Below, piece by piece: positions 1-6,943 of a stretch of 16,599 bases of DNA. The DNA is from Candidatus Bathyarchaeota archaeon (GTDB lineage Archaea; Thermoproteota; Bathyarchaeia; TCS64), in NCBI GenBank assembly GCA_014729945.1, contig WJJC01000106.1, forward strand, positions 1 through 16,599. Reading direction: 5' to 3'. The translations under genes were made by a program, and so were the position numbers. The first letter of the stretch is position 1. Each line of letters begins with the position of its first letter. The notes beneath the pieces were generated by a model that worked only from the letters and a program-made list of their open reading frames with translations, was not told the DNA's origin and did not search any database.

Positions 1-1
1 C

Positions 2-220
2 ATAGGCGTATCCGTTTCTGGAATGATACCTTATGTGCAGTCAGGACAACTCCAGGCCCTTATGCCAGGTCTAACAGTTTCAGCAGAGTACGAGATACTA
101 CTAGAAAGGCCCGGCCTCGCAGTAGCAGGAGTAGACGCAGTATCAACCAGCCATGTATACGTAACTCTTCTAGTAATAATTGGGAATATTGCGTATTTCA
201 TGACGAGGGAGGAGGAATAA
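2..220 (+). CDS. C-terminal end of a membrane protein of unknown function (5' end outside window)
   Basis: The reading frame is open from the first bases of the window, so this is the 3' end of a gene that begins upstream; the ATG at 23 is probably internal. The visible 72 residues end with one clear hydrophobic segment (about residues 49-65, VYVTLLVIIGNIAYF) followed by a short acidic tail, suggesting a membrane protein with a final transmembrane helix. The next gene begins one base after the stop behind a GGAGGAAT ribosome-binding site, so the two are almost certainly co-transcribed and may act together. I do not recognise the family and propose no function. Confidence 0.6.
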   Translation: MGVSVSGMIPYVQSGQLQALMPGLTVSAEYEILLERPGLAVAGVDAVSTSHVYVTLLVIIGNIAYFMTREEE

Positions 221-221
221 G

Positions 222-947
222 ATGGTCGATATAGCTGTTTGGACCGCTGTTTTCTTCACCCTAGGTATTTACAGCATCTTATACAGAGAGAACCCTTGGT
301 TCAGGATCGCTGAGAGCTGCTATCTAGGCGTCGCTGTTGGTTACGCTGTTGGTCAGGACCTGAAGTATATCCGAGATCAATGGGGTGGACAATGGAACAA
401 CAGTGCAGGGATGATGCTTTTATTCGCCATCGTAATGTTGATAGGTATATTCTGGTATGGAAGATTCAACAAAAATTTCTTCTTCCTGTACCGGTGGCCC
501 CTAGCACTGGTAGTTGGTACTGGTATAGGCGCAGCCCTCAGAACTGTTATCTTCAGCCAATTCCTCGCCCAGATTACTAGTCAGGCTAACACACCGTTCT
601 ATGTACCTGGAGATCTTGTTGGAACCATAAACAATATCCTGATCCAGATAATGGTACCCAGCGTCCTACTCTACTTCTGGTTCACGGGAGAAATCCGTGA
701 ATCAGCACCAATGAAAGTGGTGGAGAAGATAGCACGCTACACCATGATGGCTGGATTCGGATCCGCCTATGGATACACTGTACTAACAAGATACAGCCTC
801 TTCATCGGAAGAGCACAGTTCTTACTTGGAATACCGCCAAACCCACCTGACGTGAGGATGGCGTTTTACGTAATAGCCTTCATTATGTTAGCTACCATGA
901 TAGGCTATGATCTGTTCATGAAGAAAGAAGAACCCGAAGAAATCTAA
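222..947 (+). CDS. Polytopic membrane protein of unknown function, about seven transmembrane helices
   Basis: This 241-residue protein is dominated by hydrophobic segments at about residues 3-20, 30-46, 62-80, 90-112, 133-154, 170-190 and 213-233, with a charged tail (KKEEPEEI). The N-terminal pattern of a short helix, then YRENPWFRIAE, then a Gly-rich helix (YLGVAVGYAVG) resembles a family of uncharacterised membrane proteins I have seen in archaea and bacteria, but I cannot name it. There are no recognisable transporter or enzyme motifs. The ATG start is supported by GGAGGAAT a few bases upstream. It is tightly linked to the preceding membrane-protein gene, which suggests a two-component membrane complex (inference). 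A run of seven Ts just after the stop probably ends the transcript. Confidence 0.7.
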   Translation: MVDIAVWTAVFFTLGIYSILYRENPWFRIAESCYLGVAVGYAVGQDLKYIRDQWGGQWNNSAGMMLLFAIVMLIGIFWYGRFNKNFFFLYRWPLALVVGTGIGAALRTVIFSQFLAQITSQANTPFYVPGDLVGTINNILIQIMVPSVLLYFWFTGEIRESAPMKVVEKIARYTMMAGFGSAYGYTVLTRYSLFIGRAQFLLGIPPNPPDVRMAFYVIAFIMLATMIGYDLFMKKEEPEEI

Positions 948-953
948 CCTTCC

Positions 954-960
954 TTTTTTT
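954..960 (+). terminator. Oligo-T archaeal-type terminator after the membrane-protein pair
   Basis: Seven consecutive Ts lie 6 bases after the stop codon of the membrane protein, the usual form of archaeal intrinsic termination. No hairpin is needed or seen. Confidence 0.55.
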
Positions 961-961
961 A

Positions 962-969
962 TTTATATT
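962..969 (+). promoter_or_regulatory. TATA-like box for the amidohydrolase gene
   Basis: TTTATATT is centred about 43 bases before ATG 1009. Using the usual archaeal TATA-to-start spacing of about 26 bases, transcription would begin near 992 with a short leader. No Shine-Dalgarno is evident. Confidence 0.4.
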
Positions 970-1008
970 AGAAACACAATTATCTTGATGTTACTATAAG
1001 TATATGAC

Positions 1009-2172
1009 ATGTTAGCGGTTACTGGAAAAAAAGTAAACACGATTACCAATGGAATAATCGAAGATGGAGTAATCCTCATTGAGGATGGAAAGATCAAAGA
1101 GATAGGATCCGATGTAAAGATACCGAACGGCGTAAAAACGTTGAAAGCGGAGTACGTAATGCCCGGATTAGTGGAGGCACACTGCCACATAGGTATATGG
1201 GAGGAGAAGATAGGCTGGGCCGGAAGCGATGGGAACGAGCGAACCCAACCAGCTACACCACACGTTAGAGCCCTCGATGGTATCAAAGCCAACGCCGATG
1301 AAGGAGGGTTAAAAGCTGCCCTACAAGAAGGGATAACAACAGCCCAAATACTACCTGGCAGCGCCAACGTAATAGGAGGCCATGGTGTTGTAATTAAGAC
1401 CGCACCCAAGACCACAGTAGATCAGATGCTCATACGTAGTCCAAGTGGCATGAAGATTGCCTTCGGCGAAAACCCCATGCGGGTGTATGGTGTAGAGAAA
1501 AAAGAGCTACCCAGCACAAGGATGGGCGTAGCAGGAATACTTAGAGAATGGCTCCAGAATACCAAGAATTATATGGAGAAAAAGGAGCGCTTCTCTGATG
1601 ACCCAGAGAAAAAACCAGACCTTGACATCAAATTAGAATCATTAGAACCTGTACTATCCAAAGAGATACCTTTCAGGGCGCATGCTCACCGCGCCGACGA
1701 TGTTGCTACATCCATCAGGATATGTGAAGAATTCGATGTGGATATGAGCTGGGAACATGCGACAGAGGGACATAGGATAGCTGAATATATTGCTGAGAAA
1801 AAAATACCAGCGGTATGGGGGCCAAGCCTTACTTCTCGTCCCAAATGGGAGATGAGAGAACTAAGCTATGATACACCATTAACCATGTATGAGGCGGGTG
1901 TCAAGTTCGCTATCCAGACTGACGCTGTTGGAAGCACCATAAGATTCCTGCCAATATGTGCAGCATTCAGTGTAAAACATGATCTACCCTATGACTATGC
2001 CTTGAAAGCTATCACCATTGTACCCGCTGAGATATTGGGTGTATCTGACCGCGTTGGTAGTTTTGAAGCTGGTAAAGACGCTGATCTAAGGCTGCTTTCC
2101 GGTGATCCGTTGGAGTTAATGACCAAATGTGAGAAGGTTATTATCAACGGTGAAGTTGCTCACAGTCTCTAA
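1009..2172 (+). CDS. Metal-dependent amidohydrolase (imidazolonepropionase-like superfamily)
   Basis: This 387-residue protein belongs to the metal-dependent amidohydrolases, TIM-barrel hydrolases that cleave C-N bonds of cyclic amides, amino acid derivatives or dipeptides. The N-terminal beta-sandwich (residues 1-50, with DGVILIEDGKIKEIG) is followed by MPGLVEAHCH carrying the metal-binding His58-x-His60. A Gly-rich segment GSANVIGGHGVVIK (117-130) is typical of the subgroup containing imidazolonepropionase-related hydrolases. Further likely metal or active-site residues are His225/His227 (RAHAHR), His250 (WEHATEG) and Asp305 (QTDAVGS). The C-terminal KDADLRLLSGDPLEL motif completes the family pattern. 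The length is normal. An earlier ATG at 1004 is stopped after two codons, so ATG 1009 is the start. No histidine-degradation genes are nearby, so the substrate is unknown. It is convergent with the cyclophilin. Confidence 0.88.
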   Translation: MLAVTGKKVNTITNGIIEDGVILIEDGKIKEIGSDVKIPNGVKTLKAEYVMPGLVEAHCHIGIWEEKIGWAGSDGNERTQPATPHVRALDGIKANADEGGLKAALQEGITTAQILPGSANVIGGHGVVIKTAPKTTVDQMLIRSPSGMKIAFGENPMRVYGVEKKELPSTRMGVAGILREWLQNTKNYMEKKERFSDDPEKKPDLDIKLESLEPVLSKEIPFRAHAHRADDVATSIRICEEFDVDMSWEHATEGHRIAEYIAEKKIPAVWGPSLTSRPKWEMRELSYDTPLTMYEAGVKFAIQTDAVGSTIRFLPICAAFSVKHDLPYDYALKAITIVPAEILGVSDRVGSFEAGKDADLRLLSGDPLELMTKCEKVIINGEVAHSL

Positions 2173-2173
2173 C

Positions 2174-2179
2174 TTTTTT
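2174..2179 (+). terminator. Oligo-T terminator after the amidohydrolase
   Basis: Six Ts directly follow the TAA stop of the amidohydrolase and fill the short gap before the convergent cyclophilin gene. Confidence 0.45.
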
Positions 2180-2180
2180 A

Positions 2181-2825
2181 TTATCCTTCTTTCATGTATG
2201 CTTCAATTATCTCAACAGGTTCTATTGGCCAGTCTTCAGCAACTGCGCTTTGATTATACATGGGGTAATTAACTTCATGTACCTCTGTCTCTATTTCCTC
2301 TATCGCATCAATTATATCCATGCCGCTTGTAACTTTTCCGAAAACAGTATAACCATATCCATCAAAGCTTGGATAATCTAAATCAGTGTTATCTTGAGTG
2401 TTGATGAAGAACTGACTGGTGGCGCTATTCGGGTCACTGCTTCTCGCCATAGCTATAGTTCCCCTCAGGTTTTTCAGTCCATTATCTGACTCTATCTCGA
2501 TGGGTTCACCGGGCATCTTGTAGGTACCATTAGGATAATAACCTCCACCCTGAACCATGAAACCTTCAATAATCCTATGAAAACATAATCCATCATAGAA
2601 CCCGGATTCAACATAGTTTACAAAATTCTCGACCGTTATGGGCGCTTTCTCCCTGTTCAACTCTATCTCGATGGCTCCCATATTGGTCTCCATCACCACG
2701 ATATTGCTCATTTCACCATTAGGGTTCTTCGGCTGCATTAGTACATTTGCAGCTAGACCGAAGACACTTCCCGATAACAGGATCAATAAGAATATAGAGA
2801 TTATCTTTTTACGATTCAGATTCAT
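2181..2825 (-). CDS. Cyclophilin-type peptidyl-prolyl cis-trans isomerase, exported or membrane-anchored
   Basis: This 214-residue cyclophilin accelerates proline cis-trans isomerisation in folding proteins. Residues 1-38 form a positively charged stub (MNLNRKK) and a hydrophobic stretch (IISIFLLILLSGSVFGLAA), a signal peptide or membrane anchor, so the catalytic domain probably acts outside the cytoplasm. The cyclophilin domain spans about 41-210. The catalytic signature FHRIIEGFMVQGG (82-94) includes Arg84, Phe89, Met90 and Gln92, and SQFFIN (137-142) and YTVFGKV (159-165) are also present. The residue equivalent to human CypA His126 is Tyr159, as I recall for prokaryotic members. The start fits a leaderless mRNA: a T-rich TATA-like box is centred about 26 bases upstream. 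The gene is monocistronic, convergent with the amidohydrolase and downstream of the XRE-CBS gene. Confidence 0.93.
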   Translation of the reverse strand: MNLNRKKIISIFLLILLSGSVFGLAANVLMQPKNPNGEMSNIVVMETNMGAIEIELNREKAPITVENFVNYVESGFYDGLCFHRIIEGFMVQGGGYYPNGTYKMPGEPIEIESDNGLKNLRGTIAMARSSDPNSATSQFFINTQDNTDLDYPSFDGYGYTVFGKVTSGMDIIDAIEEIETEVHEVNYPMYNQSAVAEDWPIEPVEIIEAYMKEG

Positions 2826-2847
2826 GAGGTACGTGATGTAAGGCCAT

Positions 2848-2857
2848 CTTAAAAAAA
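2848..2857 (-). promoter_or_regulatory. T-tract acting as XRE-CBS terminator and cyclophilin TATA region
   Basis: On the minus strand a seven-T run follows the XRE-CBS stop by only a few bases and continues into TTTAAG. This is suitable both for ending the upstream transcript and as a TATA-like box centred about 26 bases before the cyclophilin ATG at 2825. The dual use is inferred from spacing. Confidence 0.4.
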
Positions 2858-2861
2858 TTTG

Positions 2862-3422
2862 TTAACCGCTAAACACGCCTAAAAGATCAGCCTTTGTAAT
2901 GATTCCAATGACAGTTCCCTTCTTCTGTACAAGGACTGCGGGATAGTATTTTAACAAGTTGGATAATAGTGATAGTGGCGCATCTTTTGTAACCATAGGC
3001 CAATTTTCTTCCATTATCTCTTTAACCTGTTTTTGGCTGGCGAATTTACTATCTTCTTGATATAGTATCTGGTCTATGAGTGTTCTCTCACTTATTCCCC
3101 CCACAGGTTTATCGCCGTCAAAAACAGGTAGCTGGCTAAACCCGTTTCTACGCATTATCTCGGCTGTTTCCTGCACTGTTACTGTTTGTTGCACTGTGAT
3201 AGGGTCCTCTGTCATTATCTCGACAGCTTGAACCTCTTCCCTGCGCTCAAGCCTGTCAAGAGACTCTAGTATTGCCTTTACCTTAAGATAACTTGGCTCG
3301 ATTTTCCCAGCCTCAAGTTTTGCAATATAGCTCTGACTTACTCCCGCTAGATCTGCTAGCTTGCTCTGGGTGAGTCCTAGTTTTCTTCTTCTTTCCGGTA
3401 TTATTTCTAATGCTGGGAGCAT
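2862..3422 (-). CDS. XRE-type HTH regulator with tandem CBS domains
   Basis: This predicted cytoplasmic regulator has an N-terminal XRE helix-turn-helix (about residues 5-58; GLTQSKLADLAGVSQSYIAKLE lies at 16-37) joined to two CBS motifs (about 67-120 and 135-184) that usually bind adenine-containing ligands. The frame stays open to an ATG at 3506, but I chose ATG 3422 (186 residues). The extra N-terminus is low-complexity (KNKY-rich), homologues as I know them begin near MLPALE, and an AAATATAA box lies about 24 bases before this ATG, indicating a leaderless mRNA. The gene is divergent from the cupin-MetF-MetE operon, so it is a candidate regulator of methionine synthesis. CBS domains that bind AdoMet are known (cystathionine beta-synthase; MJ0100), which makes an AdoMet sensor reasonable, but the ligand is not visible in the sequence. 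Confidence 0.85.
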   Translation of the reverse strand: MLPALEIIPERRRKLGLTQSKLADLAGVSQSYIAKLEAGKIEPSYLKVKAILESLDRLERREEVQAVEIMTEDPITVQQTVTVQETAEIMRRNGFSQLPVFDGDKPVGGISERTLIDQILYQEDSKFASQKQVKEIMEENWPMVTKDAPLSLLSNLLKYYPAVLVQKKGTVIGIITKADLLGVFSG

Positions 3423-3441
3423 GCCTGTACGGATTTTATCA

Positions 3442-3449
3442 TTATATTT
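3442..3449 (-). promoter_or_regulatory. TATA box for the XRE-CBS gene
   Basis: The minus strand reads AAATATAA, centred about 24 bases before ATG 3422. This predicts transcription starting at the start codon and decides against the longer reading from 3506. Confidence 0.55.
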
Positions 3450-3520
3450 ATTCTTTGTGTAATATTTTTTGTTAGACGGAATTACTTTGGGCATATATAA
3501 TTTCATTAATGTTTATACCA

Positions 3521-3536
3521 TATTCCCAATGGAATA
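3521..3536. repeat. Inverted repeat TATTCC-CAAT-GGAATA in the divergent intergenic region
   Basis: Perfect 6-bp arms are separated by four bases, upstream of the TATA box of the methionine operon and in the spacer shared with the XRE-CBS gene. Twelve bases of it (TATTCCCAATGG) recur in inverse orientation at 16574-16585. It may be an operator; no function is proven. Confidence 0.4.
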
Positions 3537-3552
3537 CAATTAGCAAAAATCC

Positions 3553-3560
3553 ATAAATAA
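3553..3560 (+). promoter_or_regulatory. TATA box of the cupin-MetF-MetE operon
   Basis: ATAAATAA is preceded by an A-rich BRE-like element (AAAATCC). A start site about 26 bases downstream, near 3583, would fall within the small palindrome GTAT-CC-ATAC (3579-3588), which could be an operator overlapping the transcription start. Confidence 0.45.
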
Positions 3561-3592
3561 AGGAATAACCTGTTTTGCGTATCCATACAGGA

Positions 3593-3990
3593 GTGAAACA
3601 AGACTCAGTTTAAATCTAGAAGAATGGGGAACCTTCGATAAAATAGGACAAGGATACTCATTCAAACGCAATGGAAGATTCTATTCGATCCTAGAAACAA
3701 AGACAGGATCCTACCGTGGAAACCATATACACCCAAACAATCAGTACACTATTCTCCTATCTGGAAAAGCGGAATATGTGTTAATCGAAAACGGTGAAAA
3801 AAAGGTAATTCCGCTAAAACAGGGAAATGTAACCCTTGTTGAAGCAGGTATACCACACATATTGGTGGTCCATGAAGACATAACAACCTTCGAGTGGTGG
3901 GATGGGGACTTCACAGCGGAACTAGCTGGAGACCAGTTTAATGATTATACGAAAAACAGGATAGGTCCTGAGGACTATGAAAGGGGGTAG
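3593..3990 (+). CDS. Small cupin-domain protein with an apparent frameshift near its 5' end
   Basis: The frame that ends at 3990 encodes a single-domain cupin: GNHIHPNNQYTILLSG is a cupin motif 1 with two His ligands, and EAGIPHIL is a partial motif 2. The domain-coding sequence extends upstream of the first in-frame start (GTG 3778), which would remove motif 1, back to a TAG at 3541, yet no ATG, GTG or TTG occurs in that interval. A GTG at 3593, about 10 bases after the predicted transcription start, reads five residues in another frame and meets TAA at 3611. Adding one T to the T-run at 3609-3611 joins it to the cupin frame and gives about 132 residues. I infer a one-base deletion, either a sequence error or a real mutation. 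The gene leads the methionine operon, with the MetF ATG three bases after its stop. Its role is unknown. Confidence 0.65.
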
Positions 3991-3993
3991 TGC

Positions 3994-4857
3994 ATGTTCT
4001 ATGAGAGCCTTAATGTAGATTGTCCAATAACCTATGAGGTAGTTCCCCCACGTGGATACAATATAGACTCACTTGGGTACATTGAAGCCGTGGAGAAGCA
4101 CCTATCCGGGGTAACAATTACAGATAACCCTATGGCTACCATGAGAATCAGTCCCATAGTTTATGGTAGCTATATCAAAGAACATTTCAATATACCTATA
4201 ATCCCCAACTTAAGCTGTAGGGATAGAAACCTGTTGGCTCTCCAAAGCGAGTTGCTTGGAGCACATATGCTTGGCTTTAGAGACGTTTTCCTGATAACCG
4301 GGGATTCTCCAAAGAGTAATGGAGGCTTCAAGGGTGTTTGGGAGGTAAAGAGTGGGGATCTCTGTAGAATAGTAAAGGGATTAAACAATGGCTCTGCTGA
4401 GGATAAAGGCAATATTAGAAAGATTCAGACCCCCACTGATTTTAATGTGGGGGGAGCGATCGTGTTGAGTCGCCCCAATGAGTTGGATTATTTCAGGTCA
4501 AAACTAGCATGTGGCTTTGATTTCTTTATAACCCAGATCACCTATGAGGCTCAACCACTAATTGACTTCATAGAATCCATCAGTAAGTGGGGTGAGTCTC
4601 CAATCCAAGTCGGCCTAGCACCTGTCTCCACGTCTAAGCGTTTAAGAGCAATATCAAGAATGTCAGGAGTAGATATATCTGACGAGACGAAGAAACGGCT
4701 CACTAATTCAAATGATTTCAAGTGCGCCATGGTCTCAGAGTTATCTGAATTAGCAGACTCTCTAAGATCAGAACTAGATTACCCCATCGGATTCCATATC
4801 ATGCCCATTGGCAGCGATGAACTGGGAACCAGATTGGTAAAGGAGTTGAAGAAATGA
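3994..4857 (+). CDS. metF: Methylenetetrahydrofolate reductase-family protein (MetF-like)
   Basis: This 287-residue TIM-barrel flavoprotein resembles MetF, which reduces 5,10-methylene-tetrahydrofolate (or an archaeal tetrahydropterin) to the 5-methyl form that supplies homocysteine methylation. Conserved family positions are visible: Glu15 in YEVVPPRG, the SCRDRN motif (74-79), Asp104 in LITGDSP, and Gln181 in FFITQITY. The length matches the bacterial enzyme. The ATG follows GGGGGT with good spacing. The gene overlaps the next by four bases (ATGA), so translation is probably coupled to the MetE-like genes, strong context for a methyl-donor role. Whether the pterin is folate or methanopterin cannot be read from the sequence, and the electron donor is unknown. 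Confidence 0.85.
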   Translation: MFYESLNVDCPITYEVVPPRGYNIDSLGYIEAVEKHLSGVTITDNPMATMRISPIVYGSYIKEHFNIPIIPNLSCRDRNLLALQSELLGAHMLGFRDVFLITGDSPKSNGGFKGVWEVKSGDLCRIVKGLNNGSAEDKGNIRKIQTPTDFNVGGAIVLSRPNELDYFRSKLACGFDFFITQITYEAQPLIDFIESISKWGESPIQVGLAPVSTSKRLRAISRMSGVDISDETKKRLTNSNDFKCAMVSELSELADSLRSELDYPIGFHIMPIGSDELGTRLVKELKK

Positions 4858-5816
4858 AAATAGAAAGCAGTATATCCGGATGCTTACCGAGACCACCTGG
4901 TCTCATATCCGCTACGCGAAAATATGATAGATCCAGAATAAGCGATGAAGAACTAGAATCATCCTATAGACGACATACTGAAAAAGTGATTAAAGCCCAG
5001 ATTGAAAGTGGCTTAACCTATATCAATGATGGGTTCCTGAAAAGACAGGACTTGTTGAGGCCCTTCACGGTTAAACTCAATGGCGTCGATGTGGGTCAAT
5101 TATACCGATGGTTCGATAACAACACCTTCTACAGGATACCCATAATAAAAGGAAAAATATCAGGTAACCCTCCATTTAACGATACTTACACAGACCTATT
5201 ACCCGAATACAAGCTCAAAGCAGTATTACCCGCACCCTATACTTTCGTCAAACTAAGCAAGAACCAATACTATGAGGACATATCGATTCTACTCACTGAT
5301 TTCGCTGAAGTACTAAACAAGGAGATCAAGTCTCTTGAAAAAAAGGGCTATGATTACTTTCAATTAAGCGACCCCGCACTGGTATATCACAAGACAGTGC
5401 CAAATAGGGAACTATTACAAGAGATAGCTGGAGCATTTGAGGTAGCCACCCAAGACGTAGATGCTAGAACCTGTCTACATACTTTCTTCGGAGATCTTTC
5501 GCCGATTATAAACCACGTACTTGACTGGAGCGTAGATGACCTTGGGTTTGACTGTTATGAGACTGATGTTGATTCTATCAAGGAATATAGCTTCAAGGGT
5601 GGATTATCCCTAGGCTTGGTTGACGCTAGGAACACTCTACAGGAGAACGTTGATGAACTTGTAGCTCTAAGCAACTCTTTCATCGAGGAATCCAGCCCAG
5701 AGCGATTAATAGTCTCTACCAACTGTGATCTCGATTTCCTAACTTGGGAAAAAGCCCAATCCAAACTATTGACAGTGACTAATGTAGCTGAACAACTAAC
5801 GGAGGAAGATCAATGA
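4854..5816 (+). CDS. MetE-like protein with degenerate zinc site (paralogue of core methionine synthase)
   Basis: This 320-residue protein has the TIM-barrel fold pattern of the cobalamin-independent methionine synthase family. The places where zinc ligands are expected read LHTFFGD (His209 kept, but Phe211 where Cys is usual), FDCYE (Glu236) and STNCDLDFLTWEKA (Cys291). The usual DEP motif is altered to SDPAL (172-176). One ligand therefore appears lost, although Cys207 lies two residues before His209 and could substitute. It overlaps metF upstream and the intact core MetE downstream by ATGA in each case. I infer a partner or substrate-binding subunit, comparable to the N-terminal half of long MetE, rather than an independent methyltransferase; an independent enzyme with another methyl donor remains possible. 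Confidence 0.75.
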   Translation: MKIESSISGCLPRPPGLISATRKYDRSRISDEELESSYRRHTEKVIKAQIESGLTYINDGFLKRQDLLRPFTVKLNGVDVGQLYRWFDNNTFYRIPIIKGKISGNPPFNDTYTDLLPEYKLKAVLPAPYTFVKLSKNQYYEDISILLTDFAEVLNKEIKSLEKKGYDYFQLSDPALVYHKTVPNRELLQEIAGAFEVATQDVDARTCLHTFFGDLSPIINHVLDWSVDDLGFDCYETDVDSIKEYSFKGGLSLGLVDARNTLQENVDELVALSNSFIEESSPERLIVSTNCDLDFLTWEKAQSKLLTVTNVAEQLTEEDQ

Positions 5817-6943
5817 CCAAGTTATTCAAGACTTATGAGATAGGCAGCATGGCAAAACCCTCTTGGAGAGTTAGAGGATATGCTGGTAGAAAACTTAGAG
5901 AGTCTGATCTTGTGTACGCGAAGAAATGGGCGGACAAGCTAGGGCTGGATTACTCTCAACTAAAAACTGTCCTGAAAGGTGATTCCCCTAGTCGCAAACA
6001 GGATATCCTTGAATGGAGCGCCCTATTTGTGCTTAAATTGTTTGAGAAAGCTGGGTTAGACTATGTTTATGATGGTGAGCAGTGGAGGGTTGAGATGTAT
6101 GAGCATGTCATTAGGAGTCTCGATGGGTTCAAGTTCAGTGGCTGGATAAAGAGCTTTGACTACCGGTACTTCAAGAAGGCGAGCGTAGTCAATAAGGTGG
6201 CTTACGGTGAGGCATATTATGTGGATGAGTACAAAGATGTGAAGAAGCTGACTGATAAACCACTCAAGGTGCCTATTACAGGCCCATATACACTAACTGA
6301 CTGGACTTACAACGAGTATTATGAGAAAAAACACAGTGATATACCTAGCTTCCCTGAGAGAAGACACCAAGCACGTAGAGATATGATCTTTGATCTAGTG
6401 GAAGAAGCATTGAAACCAGAGTTTGAGAAACTGGTAGAAGCAGGCGTGAAATGGATCCAGATAGATGAACCGGCAGTTACCACCAAGGAAAAACCTGAGG
6501 AAATGGAGATGTTCGTCGAAGCCTATAACCTGTTAACTGAAGGATTTGACATAAACTTCAGTCTACATAACTGTTTCAGCAACTATGATCTTCTCGCAGA
6601 ATATGTTCCAGACTTGAAGAAATGCAGCCAGCTTAGCCTTGAATTCGCTAACAGGGATACTCGTAAAGAGGGTAAAAAGCATTCTGGCTATGATGGGTTA
6701 CAAGCATTCTTAGATAACGGCTATGAGGGCGCATATGCTCCAGGTTTCCTTGATGTCCACACAGACTTTGTGGAGAGCGCGGAACTGATAAAGGATCGTA
6801 TTCTCTATGTCTCGGATATTGTAGGGTCTGAGAATGTTTGGGCCAGCCCAGACTGTGGATTAAGAACACGTAGCTGGGAGATAGCTTATAATAAGCTCTG
6901 TAATCTTACAAAGGGAGCGAAACTTGCCCGAGAAGAAGCTTAA
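5813..6943 (+). CDS. metE: Core MetE: zinc-dependent, cobalamin-independent methionine synthase catalytic protein
   Basis: This 376-residue protein corresponds to the catalytic C-terminal half of bacterial MetE, which transfers a methyl group to homocysteine to form methionine. All four expected zinc ligands are present: His252 and Cys254 in SLHNCF, Glu277 in LSLEFANRD, and Cys348 in SPDCGLRTRSW. WIQIDEPAV (214-222) supplies the conserved Asp-Glu-Pro for homocysteine binding. It is about half the length of E. coli MetE, as in archaeal short forms. The start follows GGAGG with 7-base spacing and overlaps the preceding stop (ATGA). The methyl donor of archaeal short forms varies and may be a corrinoid protein; the metF-like gene in the same operon argues for a methyl-pterin here. 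The stop shares the tetranucleotide TTAA with the stop of the convergent deoxyhypusine synthase. Confidence 0.88.
   Translation: MTKLFKTYEIGSMAKPSWRVRGYAGRKLRESDLVYAKKWADKLGLDYSQLKTVLKGDSPSRKQDILEWSALFVLKLFEKAGLDYVYDGEQWRVEMYEHVIRSLDGFKFSGWIKSFDYRYFKKASVVNKVAYGEAYYVDEYKDVKKLTDKPLKVPITGPYTLTDWTYNEYYEKKHSDIPSFPERRHQARRDMIFDLVEEALKPEFEKLVEAGVKWIQIDEPAVTTKEKPEEMEMFVEAYNLLTEGFDINFSLHNCFSNYDLLAEYVPDLKKCSQLSLEFANRDTRKEGKKHSGYDGLQAFLDNGYEGAYAPGFLDVHTDFVESAELIKDRILYVSDIVGSENVWASPDCGLRTRSWEIAYNKLCNLTKGAKLAREEA

Noticed and set aside
963..1415. Long antisense frame opposite the amidohydrolase
   Set aside because: It is the mirror of a strongly conserved gene, has no domain pattern and no promoter; the plus-strand protein explains the sequence.
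3423..3506. N-terminal extension of the XRE-CBS protein to ATG 3506
   Set aside because: The extra 28 residues are low-complexity and a well-placed TATA box lies inside them, so ATG 3422 is the better start.
3609..3615. TTTAAAT slippery-like heptamer in the cupin gene
   Set aside because: It is phased to the cupin frame itself, so a -1 slip there would leave that frame rather than enter it; programmed frameshifting is not supported.
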